A stretch of 64,000 nt of DNA from Apostichopus japonicus. Its lineage: Eukaryota > Echinodermata > Holothuroidea > Aspidochirotida > Stichopodidae. Below are positions 1 through 10,699 of the stretch, in pieces (position 1 is the first letter of the stretch; each line of letters begins with the position of its first letter). The position numbers and the translations under genes are program-made. The DNA lies in contig NC_092564.1 in NCBI RefSeq assembly GCF_037975245.1, positions 2,755,984 to 2,819,983 of the forward strand, given 5' to 3'. Under the pieces are notes generated by a model that saw nothing but the letters and a program-made list of their open reading frames with translations, was not told the origin of the DNA and ran no database searches.

Positions 1-3000
1 TATTTCACACGGGTTCTAATACAATCATATAGGTTGTGTTTAGGATGACTCTAGGTATTTTAATAACATTCAAAAAGCTCACTTTGAAAACAAAAAATCA
101 CAGCGAAGCATTTGAAAAATTCTCAAACATATTTGCTGTATTCAGATTTACTTAATTCAGTAAAGCGTGATGTAATGGTTGTAGACTCAAGGTTCTTTGC
201 ATAGGCCTAAATTATAGCGAGCTATAATTGCTAGACGTTTTCAAAAAGTACTTTCCTGGAGGTCTTTACTCTTTCAGCGCATAGAGACTTAAGTGTGTAT
301 TTGCGCTTTATAAGAACTGTGTTATTATTATTATTATTTCAGTTGTGCCCACACATTATAAAGTAGCATGCAATATGACTGAATGTCCCAATGAGGTAAA
401 TTTCCTCCAAGGTGGTAATAAAAACAATTTAGAAATTTCGATTAATGGTGACCATATTTTAATTTCTGGCATATTTGGGGCCAATACAGCATACCTTTAA
501 GGGGGAATAGGGGTTGACAGTGGATCAAGTTGTCTTTGAATTTCGTGCAAACGCAGGCTCTTTTCCTGGATCACATTTAAAAGTTATAGCTTAGTCCAGT
601 AAAAAGAGTTGCACACGCATTCTTTTCCATACCTATTTTTTTTTTTTTTTTTGGTGGGGCGTTTCCAACACTGTGCCGCTTTAATAGTTATAATAATTTG
701 CAGCTCACTGATGAAATAAACAGTCATACAAAACGTACGTCGTATCGAGTTACGCAGCTCTTGTTGGTGGTTGGGTTAAATGTTTAGTGCAGTCTTACAA
801 ACAATTCATTTATCATATGACGTGTCATTAGGTTTGCAAAACGGCTGCAAGGAGTCTACGTTCAAAGCCACAACACATGACCCAAGGTGCACCAAAGACG
901 ACAAGAGGGAGAGAGAGAGGGGGGGGGGGGGAAGAATATAATTAGTAACATACACGTGGAGGTATTAATGTACATTGTGCTCAACATACGTTCATATTGC
1001 GACGAGTTTTCCGGCAACTAGGAGGAGAGTTGGAGAAGTTTGAGGGTATAGCTAGGTTGGGTTGCCTATTATGAACATAAGTATTTCACAATGTACTTTC
1101 TGAATGTATACAGCTCTATGTTAAACATAATAGCTGAATGTTAAAACATTTTAGTATTTAGGGACTGCGTATGATCCAATTTTTTACGTGCCAAGAAGTT
1201 GCTGAAAAATAAAAAAAATAAACGATAACTGAGTACCTTTCCTGTGTACCTTTCTCTTTCATATATTTATCACAGTTTATGGATGGACTGATAAACTAGT
1301 CAAATGTTTCAAGGAAGAAAGATGGCTTGAGGCTGAGCGTAAGTTTGTATCTGAGTAATCATAAGAATTTCTAACATATATGGTGGTGATACTGACAATA
1401 ATGGGGGCGACAATGTCATGCATTTTTTAGCCTACTTTAGGAAGCCAAGGTTAGCTACGATATGTACTGTGAACCGTCCAAATTGACGTTCATGTATTAA
1501 TTAAGCTAGTCGATAATTTGTTTTTATCACATATGAAGTTGTAGTAAGTTTGTGAGCTATAGGCCTACGTCTTTGAAAATAAGCATCATCTAAAAACGTT
1601 CTACAGCCTTACTGCAAAGTGGAAGTATGCAGTGCGATTGATTGCAACACAGCACAATTGTCAAGTTTATTCACTAAATACGGAAGTAACAATGTAGTAG
1701 AACGCCATCTATTTGAAGCGCGGGAATTTTGCAGATATTCAGAATCATTCAAAACAACAAAAACTTACCCTAAGAAGTTCCATCCTGTATTCTTGATAGT
1801 TCCTTTCTCAATTTGGAGAGCGTTTACTCTACAAGAATCTTTCAAATGATTGCTTCTTCGCAACACGTAACGTTTCCAAACCGTTGTGATGGTGGTACAC
1901 CAACAATTAATGTCTACGCGGTGTTCAGAGCCTCGTGTTAGGCTATGGGATTGCATAGGTCATATGTGTGGGTAGGATAGGAGCCTACATGCGTCTGCTT
2001 CAAGCAATGCTGTTTGACAAGTCTGTGTGATTGGCGCGAACAGAATACGTTATATACCTCTACTTATAAAATTAGCATCTAATTAACATAACATTCAAAC
2101 TGGGGTTTATTCAACACAAGTTAATCAGGGGAAATCCGGTTAAAATGGATAAGAGGACTTGGGCAAGCCTTCTACAGAATTGTAGGCCTACGCATGCATT
2201 GTTTTGATTTGTCTGTATGCCTGTAAAGAAGAGCGGGAAATTCCTTGTTCTTTGAATTCAATGAAATTGCAAGTACGTACGTTGATTGGTCCTTTGGACC
2301 AAGCAAAACTCCGGACCATTGCTTCTCTTTGTACATGTGATGCAGGTGCGTCATTCCGAATTAAAAGGTGGGTGGGGGCATAAATGACTGAACATGGATA
2401 AATCTGATGGAGTCTTTAAGCGTCTTGCCGCAAAACCTTTATTGTTTATTATGTATCCTTTAATTGTTACATAGGAGTGCTTTGATGTGCGTTAATACCA
2501 GGGCTCTTTTTAAAATAAAGTTATAGTAAATGGGCTATTTCCCAAAAGGGACCATCATGACACTATCTTAGCGGAGCACCACCATCGGTTGACGCCTAGC
2601 GTAGCAAGAAAATACTGGGGGCGGGGGGTGGGGTGGATGAAATGAGTGTGTGGGCCGCGTAGTGGACTGTGCCTCGATGATATTTTTAGTTAAAACATTG
2701 GGGCACTGATATAGGGGCTAATAATGAAACTGATAGGACCTACATAAGACACATGGACGTAAAAGATATATTTATTAACCGTTGTTTCACATTAGACTAC
2801 TGCACTTTAAACGCAGGTTAAATCTCTACGTTTATTGTTATTCTAACAAAACTACAAAACTCATGAAAACCAAAACAAACGCACGGTCACAATTAATTAA
2901 TCACAAACTAAATATATTATGAACACAATGGCATAACTACTACGCTAAAACTTGAGGTATAACGAGTAACATGGTTAGTAACAACAACATGACTAACACC

Positions 3001-3209
3001 CAGGCTTAGCACCATATATGTAATTATCTCAAATACACATAAAACTATCATGAGTGGCATTGCTAACCAAACTAAATGCGCAATATCATTTACAGTGGTA
3101 TTTTGCTTGTATACGTGATAATGCAACATACTATAAAATATGAAAAATAATATACTGGAAAGGAGATTAGCGAATGGTGCAGGCTTTCATTATCTGATGG
3201 ATTAGCAGA
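1..3209. other. Intergenic DNA, no gene seen
   Basis: I see no supportable exon here. The stretch is AT-rich with short low-complexity runs: a TTA microsatellite near 324-340, a T run at about 637-652, and a GA-rich stretch ending in a G run at about 905-932. Several AGGCCTA words occur (for example near 203, 1561 and 2185), as is common in echinoderm DNA. Open frames in this part are short, lack family signatures and have no convincing splice context. Confidence 0.6.
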
Positions 3210-4330
3210 TAGCTTATCTCTATGACCCCCCCCCCCCTTCCTACCTATACCGGATAGGCTATAACTCTATGACCCATATCCTATACCGAATAGGCTATAT
3301 CTCTATAACCCCCCTTCCTCCCTATGCCTGATACTAGGCAATGTCTCTATGAACCGCCTGCTCCCTTTACCGTATAGGCTATATCTCTATGACCCCCTCA
3401 TCCCTTTATTGGATAGACCATATATATCTCTCTTCCCAACACCGGTTAGGCTTTATTTGTATGACCCCCTCCTCCCTATACCGGATAGACTACATCTGTA
3501 TGACCCCCACCCCATTCCCTCCTCCCTGTTCCGAATAGGCTATATCTCTATGACCCCCCTCCTCCCTATACCAAATAGGCCCTATCTCTATGACCCCCTT
3601 CCTCGCTAAACCGGATAAACTTTATCTCCATGACCCCCTTCCTCTCTATACCGAATAGGTTCTATCTTTATGATCCCTTTCCTCCCTATACCTGATAGGC
3701 TATCTCTCGATGACCCCCTTTTCCCTGTACCGGTTAGGCTGTATTGTATGACCCCCTCCTCCCTATACCGGATAGATTATATCTGTATGACCCCCTCCTC
3801 CTTACATCGGATAGGCTATATCTCTATGACCCCCCGCCTCACTATACCAAGTAGGCCCTATCACTATGACACCCCTTCCTCGCTATACCGGATAGACTTT
3901 ATTTATATGACCCCCCTCCTCCCTATACCGGATAGGCTACATCTCTATGACCCCCCTCCCCTCCTCCCCATACCGAATAGGTTCTATCTCTATGACCCCC
4001 TCCTCCCTATATCGCTTTAACGCCCCCCACCCTCATCCCTTTATTGGATAGACCATATCTATCTGACCCCATCCCCCCTATACCGGATAGGCTATAATCT
4101 ATTACCCCCCTCTTCCTTATACCGGTTTGGCTATATTTCTATGACCCACCCCCTCCTCCCTATACCGGTTAGGCTATACCTGTATGACCCCTTCCTCCCT
4201 ATATCGGATAGGCTACATCTACATGACCCCCTCCTCCCTATACCGGATAGGTTATATCTCTATGACCCCCTCCTTCCTATAACGGATAAGCTCTCTATGA
4301 CCCTAATCTCCTCCTCCCTTTCCCACACTT
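3210..4330. repeat. Minisatellite, about 39-bp unit, roughly 28 copies
   Basis: A diverged tandem array whose unit reads approximately TCTATGACCCCCTCCTCCC followed by TATACCGGATAGGCTATA. The period is close to 39 bp, a multiple of three, so frames stay open and give artificial peptides repeating DRLYLYDPLLPIP. Units differ by substitutions and small indels, and C-run length varies most. The strand asymmetry (C-rich top strand) is strong. No flanking splice signal or start context suggests that it is translated. Confidence 0.9.
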
Positions 4331-5242
4331 CTTGAAACTGTTGGGCAAATCATATATTCAACCTACAAATATAAGAATAAGAACCCGTTTTGGCTCAATT
4401 CCGACGAAAGTTAGTTTTTTATCCAGGTCAACGGTCAACAAGAGATCTTGTGCTAAGATTCTGACAATATAAAGGTCATAGGCTAATACATATAGATACT
4501 TTAACAATTCATACAAGGTCGGTTCAATTCTTCTGGTTCTGGCTAAGATTATGGGAGATAGTTGTCCCTTTCAGATACATATACACAATGCAGATCTCTC
4601 AATCACGTTCAGTGTATGTTTCCTTAAAGAGGGTGACCCGTGGTAATTCGCGTGACGTAACAGCGCCATGGTAATACTTACGTTATGCAGTCTCAATATA
4701 AGGGAACTGATGTGGAGAGTGCAGAGTGTTTGGTTTATCGTACACATGCATGTCTATGTTTGGTTGACTTTGTTTAAAATAATCATCTGATCTAGGATTG
4801 GCCTATTTTGTGACTGTGTTTTACAATATTCGGTTTTCCTCGGCCACCTACTCAAAGGCTAGCTTGCCGCTGTTCTTTACGTTTCACGTCCTCCATCTAC
4901 AACATAGAGCAATACTTACTAACTGAATTTACCAACCTCACTCGAAACCCCATGTTCCTCGACTGCACCGTTAACCGACTATATACCTCGCCCTCTAGAT
5001 AAGTTATTACTGCAGTATTGCTATAGTACTATCGCAAGAGATATAATATTCCCAATATATAAAGTTCTGAGGCGGTCGGTATGAGTTCTTGCAGGGTAAT
5101 ACGGGGGAGGGGTTGGGGAAGTGGGGTAGGGGTGTGTTTATAGGGGCGTTCATGATATCAAACGTGAACTGGAAGGGTTGACCGTAGTCAGATTCTACGC
5201 AAATTCAGAACTCATATCCAACGAAATCACAAACATCTAAAG
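4331..5242. other. Intergenic DNA upstream of the TIE-like gene
   Basis: No coding feature recognised. A TATATAAAG word occurs near 5056, but it is about 670 bp before the TIE-like start codon, so its role as a core promoter is doubtful. A GGGGAGGGG-type purine stretch follows at about 5104-5135. Confidence 0.45.
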
Positions 5243-5500
5243 AAAGAGGGCACCTTTCCCTACTACAGTGTGGAGTTCCTATAAAGTGAGGAACTCTACT
5301 CTAGTGATAACGAACTAGGTCCCTGGTCCTCGGTTGGTTACACGAAGGGAGAAAAAACACTTTACCAAGTGAAGAGGGCACCTTTCCCTACAACAGTGTA
5401 GACTTCCTATAAAGTGAGGAACTCTACTCTAGTGATAACGAACTAGGCCACTGGTCCTCGGTTGGTTATACGAAGGGAGAAAAAAACACTTTACCAAGTC
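5243..5500. repeat. Two-copy tandem duplication, 128-bp unit
   Basis: A block beginning AGAGGGCACCTTTCCCTAC is present twice, at about 5245 and 5373, with only a few substitutions between copies. Each copy carries a TATAAAG word (5280-5286 and 5408-5414). The array ends about 230 bp before the TIE-like start codon, so it may duplicate a core promoter or lie in the 5' leader. That role is inferred from position only. Confidence 0.85.
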
Positions 5501-5731
5501 AGTACACATATACATACAGCAGTTAATTATTATATGATTATATTCCGTTTGTTACAAGGAACTATGGAAGCGTAACACCCTTTACAACTGGAGTGTCATG
5601 GTCACCGGTTAAACTGAATAGAATTCTGACAATTGTTCAAAGTTTAACCTTTTATAATTGTATTTATTATTACTTTAATCTTTCGACTGCTTGAAAGGAA
5701 GCTACAACAACAAGTTGTCTGGCTAATCAAA

Positions 5732-5816
5732 ATGGCGGCACACGGGGCTGTGTTTTTGCTTGCAAATCTCATATTTTCTACCGTTCATCTGCAAGCATAT
5801 GGATTTACTAGTATTG
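5732..5816 (+). CDS. TIE-like exon 1: start codon and signal peptide
   Basis: The start ATG sits in a good Kozak context (A at -3, G at +4). It encodes a short N-terminus, then a hydrophobic stretch (AVFLLANLIFSTV) and a probable cleavage region near LQAYG. The exon ends ATTG before GTGAGA, leaving phase 1, the usual phase for signal-peptide exons of Ig/EGF receptors. Confidence 0.75.
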
Positions 5817-8800
5817 GTGAGAAATTTGATCAAAGCATAGTTTTTAGTTACGCTCGTTTTACTTTCCACATCAGACCATGGAGGTAAAACAGACTAATAT
5901 AAATTTCCGACTGAACTGGTAAAGCTTGAGCGGGAGGCTTTATCGATAGCGAAAGATTTAACATACATTTAAGCTACATTTTGTGTTATTGCTTCGAGAA
6001 AGCTTTAGACCTGATTCCGTCTCCCCTCTTGTTATGTTCTCTCTTTTGTTATGTGGGGGGGGGGGGGGGCATGTAGTCTCTGAGTTCTTTATATTTTTAT
6101 TCCATCAATTTTTTGGGGGAGGAAATTGTTCTTTCTCTAATGGGGAGTACACCGACTGCTTCGTACAAAACACACACATTACATGAGCGTGGTGTATTAT
6201 GTGTTAATTGAGTGACTATACCTATAACACTGAGGTTGTTTCTACCCGCCTGGCTTTATTGACTCATTAACTTAAATAATATTAATTAATTGGTTGATAG
6301 TGCATAGAATATTAGCTGTAGTGAACCTTCTTTACAAATCAGATGTATGTGCGGGTGAGGGTTTTGTGGTGTGGAATGTGTATAGATTGGAAGTGGTGAG
6401 CAGGAGCGATCACGGCCATTCATGCAATCTTTGGTACTTGGAGTACGTTGCAGTTGGCGCATTTTATGAACTCAAATTAACCTACGTTTACCGTCTGCCC
6501 ACAGCAAGTGATGCGACTGTTGCCATAAAGAACCCATTGGTTACAAAGTGCTTTGCTCATCCAGTGAAGATTTACGCATTTCCCGACACTGATACAAGTG
6601 CAGGGCTCGATTCAACCACCTTTGAAAGATACGAGGGTAACTTACCGCTGGATTTTGAGGTCACGGATATTGGCTTCCAGATAGGGAGCAAAGGTCAAGT
6701 TTTGTGCATGTCAAGTGGGAAGGGTTGTGGCAGTGGCCAAAACCCTCGGACCGGTGCCTTCGTGGTAACGGTTGAGGCTTCTACTGAGACACAAGAAATC
6801 ATAGCGATTGCAAATCCTGATTTAGGTAAGGTATCGGTTGCTATGGTAGCAATTTTTTAAATATATTTGATAACATATAATATGTGATAAGTCATTTAAT
6901 GAATAAGTCAACTTACCTGCCTTAAGAGGGATATACATCAAAATGTGCCTGTTAAAGCAGACGTATGAAAGAGGGAAAGAAATAAAAATTGGACAAATCG
7001 AACTGTCTACAATCCTTTAAATTCACTTTTATGCCTCGACCCTGAGTCATCCTTTAATGTTATAATGATGACTTGCAATGTAATCTATTCTGCTTTAAAA
7101 TATGTTAAATCTAGAATGCTCCTTTTCGCGAAATATTTGGTGACGTCAGCTCGTCAGAGCCGGCATTTTCATGCTCTTATAGCTAGCTATTATGGGTTTG
7201 TGGCAGATATAACGTCTCAGGATTTTTTTTAAATGTTATCTACGGAAGCCTATTGATGCCAGTTAAGGAGAAAAATATCAAATCGACGTAAAAATCTAAG
7301 TTACTACCGAATTCCAAAAACATACCAAAGGACTTGTTAGGGGAATCCAAGGAAGTTTAATAATTAATATTAATGATAAATAATATAAAGAATTGTTTTC
7401 TATTGTTTTAAATATAGATCTGAAACCAATCGGTCAGATATCTTATACAATCAGTCAAGGTGAGACTGCTGACTTAGGGGTTCAATACGACTATCCAAGT
7501 GATATCGTCTGGACTCATAATGGATATAGTCGCAAGAAGTGGAGAGGAGAATTGCATATAACAGTATCGGAAGCTGGAATATACGAAGCATTCAGCAAGA
7601 AATGGCGGCACGAAGGGCGAGTTACCTTCCGTGTTATCAAGAGGGGTAAAGTTTCAAAGGCCATACCACAGTTTTACTCAGCTTAAAATATCAAACATTA
7701 AACGCCTTTTGTTGTGGAATGATATGCCCTTTGGAATTTAACTTACATATTAATACTTTACTCTATTATCCTATTGTGCTTAGCCATTCTCAAAATTATG
7801 TTATTCATTTTGCCGGTGTGATTAATATTTCTATTGCAGGAAGAAGATTTCTATTCTTAGGAAGAAGGAATGCATACATCAATTTGATTTGGACTGAAAC
7901 ATTAGTTACCCCCCCCCCTCATGTAAAGTATACAGATACTACGCGTCCGGCGGCGTAGCTACGGAAGGTGGGGGCGCTTTGACAACCAAATTTCCCCCTC
8001 CTAACAACAAACGCCCCCAATATACGTCATGAACAAAACAAATAAAGATCGATAGATCAGTGACGCGATCTTTATAGTGAAATTGATAAATTCTATTCCT
8101 GGTTGCAAACTTTGAACACTAATTCAGTACCAATAGGAGTTGCGCAGTCCCCACATAGAAGTTGGCGGCTGGTTTCGAAGCCAGACAGAGGCTGGCTGTT
8201 TGCTGGGGGTGGGGTTGGGGTGGGTTATTGCTGTTCTCTAATTATTTACGTACAAATATCAAGTGCGATATACCGGTACAAGATATACTTAAATATTAAA
8301 TTTGAACTGGGTGTGATTTGATTTTACTCAAGCTTGTCCCGATGGGGCGTTTGGAGCGACTTGCGATCAAAAGTGTCCGCCTTCGTGCACAGCTGGAAGA
8401 GGAGTTTGTGACGATGAAGACGGCACCTGTTATTGTGCCCCTGGCCTCACCACCGTCACGGAAGATTGTGATACCGGTAAGTGGTGAACGTTTGAACATA
8501 AAAAGGTGAAATTTACGTCAAAATGACTATATATACCTCTTTTGCAGGGAAACAGTACTAAGCTAACATGGCTTTGTTTATGTTATTGAGTATTATCAAA
8601 ATATATTATTGTATAAAAAGATGGAAGGCATGAAATCAACATGACTATAACGATGAAGTAATATTGATAAAATATATGCAGTAAAACATGTCTCAAACGA
8701 AGGCGAGTGGGTGGTTCTAGGGGGAAGGGGCACAATTTGCATCATGGACGAAACGTCCGGAAATTCCAAAAGAGGAATGGTTGGGGGGGGGGATGGGGGG

Positions 8801-10566
8801 TGGAAATGACATAAGAAGCGAAGAAGGGGATTGGTTAAGTTGGTAGAGCAGTTGTAATGTCACCAATTCGAAGCCTTTTCTTTATCTAAGATTGTCATTA
8901 ACGAATTACATAATCGTTGGTTGTGACATTGCAGTGAATTTCTCATCAGTTTCATGTACTTTTGCCATTGAAATTGAGATACATAAAATATCAATAGTAT
9001 TCATTTTAACCATCAATAGTTGCAGCTGGCTTTGGCATCGATGGTAGTCACCTCTGCGAGGCAAATGGACTCGCCTATCCTGGCTGTAGGGGAATCCTCT
9101 TTTGCTTAAGGGATCCATACGGTTGTTCCTGTTTCCACGGAATTGGAGGCGTCGATTGTAACATAAGTAAGTTTTTGGTTGTCTTTTCTACACATTTTTA
9201 TCTTTTACAGGACTGCACTAATCATCCTTACAACTTTTCAGATTCATCGACACACTACATAGCTGTGGCCTATCCAGGGGGGGGGGGGGGATGGGGGAGT
9301 CCCTTTTGGCACTAAACTGAATTTGTTCTAGGTAATTTTGTTCCAAATGATCTACTTAAGTTGGACACAAAAAAATAGCCATTATCGTATTCTGGTCTTC
9401 CTCACTTTTAACCAATATTTGCTAATACAATAATCTGTTGGTTGGTAGCAACGTCGGTGCTAGTGCTAGTGAAACAGCATGACGCCACGTTTTCTGTAAA
9501 TATAGGAGTGAGCCCTCGCTTATATGGGCAGCAACCGTTGTGACGTTTACTGTACAGTCTTTATAGAGCTAGCTACATTGTCATTGAAACATGATTTTCC
9601 TAAAAGGAGTAAGATTCAGCATGTATCTATTTGGCAAGTCTTGTGTTTCAAATTTATTGATAAAATTCACGAGAAAACAACAACCATTGAAGGTACTATA
9701 GGGTGTCACACACAATCACTGTTCAAGGATGGTCAATCAAAGTCTTTATTTATACGTAGATACCATGGCAACCAAGATCAAGGCTGACCTAACATTATCT
9801 CTTATTAGTATCTCTTATCATCTGGACATACATTCAAGCTTGTAGTTAAAGGCTATACGACCGCTCAGTACAGAAAGAAAGCCTATGCCCGTTTGGTTTC
9901 GATTTACTGAAGAGTTTCCTTAATTAAGTCCTAATTATTAGCAAGAGTCTGATCTCAAGCTGAAATATAGTAAACTTAGCAAGTACTATAGTACAGAGAG
10001 ACTATGTGCAGTTTTCAACATTTTTTGGAATAATAAAAGTGACAAGCAGCTGAGTTTAATATTAAATTTGAATGGAGGATGAAATTAACTCAAATTAAAC
10101 GTTTAAAGTGAAAAGAGTTTTTGCTTAACTTGAGAAGCAAATTCTACCCTTCACTGACTATATATAAATGTCGATGATTGACAAGGAATTCAAACATTGT
10201 TTATTTCTGGTCCCCAAGAGACATGTTGTTAATTTTTTGTAACGTTTAGAATATGTGGTTTTTTAATTAGGTTGTACTTGCAATTTATTGAGAGAGAAAA
10301 AGAAGAAGCCCATCCCATGTTTCCATCTTTTCCCATATAGTAAACACTGTAGTACTTGCCAACGTTTTCTCTACTATAGTGTGTAAGGGCGTCCTTCCAT
10401 AATCATTCGATGTCCGTTTTCACTTTTGTTTTGGTTCCCCGCTAAGAATCTCTGTTTATATCATAACCTATCTAGTAGAAATGACTGCATCAAATAATCT
10501 CCTTTTTCACTTCTTATTCAAGGATGCCCAACTGGTATGTACGGACCTAACTGTGATCTGAGTTAG
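5732..10566 (+). CDS. TIE receptor-like ectodomain protein, 6 exons, apparently truncated
   Basis: Predicted exons are 5732-5816, 6454-6825, 7418-7645, 8333-8476, 9026-9166 and 10523-10566. All introns are GT..AG and phase 1, and the joined frame is exactly 338 codons including the stop. Residues 1-24 form a signal peptide, about 29-152 an N-terminal Ig-like region, 153-228 a second Ig-like half, 229-276 an EGF module, 277-323 a second EGF, and 324-337 the start of a third. The hallmark is FCLRDPYGCSC in EGF2, which matches the TIE1/TIE2 EGF2 pattern FCLxDPYGCSC, and the module order matches TIE receptors. Vertebrate TIEs are membrane tyrosine kinases that bind angiopoietins. Here TAG follows CDLS, AATAAA lies at 10685-10690, and I found no FN3, membrane or kinase exon before the next gene. 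It could be a secreted form, a truncated paralogue, or part of a longer gene if the weak donor GTTAGG at 10562 is used. Confidence 0.75.
6454..6825 (+). CDS. TIE-like exon 2: N-terminal Ig-like region
   Basis: The acceptor TTGCAG restores the frame from exon 1 exactly, and the donor is TTTAG before GTAAGG. The 124 codons start at GAFYELKLTYVYRLP. Cysteines in TKCFAHPV and QVLCMSSGKGC could form the Ig-like disulfide. The region is colinear with the first Ig of TIE2. The identity of this exon rests mainly on context, because its sequence is divergent. Confidence 0.65.
7418..7645 (+). CDS. TIE-like exon 3: Ig domain
   Basis: The exon lies between acceptor AAATATAG and donor GTAAAG and is phase 1 at both ends (76 codons). 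Visible Ig features are the B/C-strand stretch DIVWTHNGYSRKKW, the F-strand signature SEAGIYEA (the DxGxY position of Ig folds) and a closing strand VTFRVIKRG directly before the EGF exon, as in TIE2 where the Ig ends just before EGF1. Confidence 0.75.
8333..8476 (+). CDS. TIE-like exon 4: EGF-like module 1
   Basis: 48 codons between acceptor ACTCAAG and donor GTAAGT. The cysteine pattern begins CPDGAFGATCDQKC and continues through GVC, TCYC and EDC. The GxFGxxC start is typical of TIE-family and laminin-like EGF repeats. The exon corresponds in order and spacing to EGF1 of vertebrate TIE receptors. Confidence 0.8.
9026..9166 (+). CDS. TIE-like exon 5: EGF-like module 2
   Basis: 47 codons between acceptor TTGCAG and donor GTAAGT. 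It contains GCRGILFCLRDPYGCSC and then HGIGGVDC. The FCLxDPYGCSC string is the strongest family signature in this gene and points to TIE receptors rather than generic EGF proteins. Confidence 0.85.
10523..10566 (+). CDS. TIE-like exon 6: start of EGF 3 with in-frame stop
   Basis: After the pyrimidine-rich acceptor CTTATTCAAG the frame reads RCPTGMYGPNCDLS and then TAG. This matches the start of TIE EGF3 (CxPGFYGPxC). The stop falls where vertebrate proteins continue with a cysteine-rich run. A GTTAGG sequence at 10562 could act as a weak phase-1 donor, in which case the exon would be 10523-10561. Confidence 0.6.
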
Positions 10567-10684
10567 GACTTCTATGTCGATGGTTCAATTCTAAATCCCA
10601 TCATGCGATCATCCTGGAGCTTAAGTTTACTTGTAATTTTTCTTTAATTACGTTAGACGTTATTCTCCAATATAATTTCAAAAA

Positions 10685-10690
10685 ATAAAT
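10685..10690 (+). promoter_or_regulatory. Candidate poly(A) signal AATAAA for the TIE-like gene
   Basis: AATAAA lies about 120 nt after the TAG stop in exon 6, a normal distance for a short 3' UTR. The region is AT-rich, so chance occurrence is possible. Confidence 0.35.
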
Positions 10691-10699
10691 AATTGCTTT

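Noticed and set aside
3349-4335. Open frames encoding LYDPLLPIP repeats
   Set aside because: They are by-products of the 39-bp minisatellite period. No start context, splice sites or non-repetitive flanking domain.
5054-5063. TATATAAAG as the TIE-like core promoter
   Set aside because: It is about 670 bp from the start codon in AT-rich DNA, and closer TATAAAG words exist in the duplicated block.
7930-8010. GGCGGCGTAGCTACGGAAGG followed by a C-rich stretch, resembling a hAT end
   Set aside because: Only one end is visible, with no target duplication or partner terminus, so not called as an element.
8829-8880. tRNA-like words (GTTGGTAGAGCAG and CAATTCGAAGCC)
   Set aside because: Spacing is about 20 nt too short for a tRNA, the B box is degraded and no stems form. 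At most a decayed SINE scrap.
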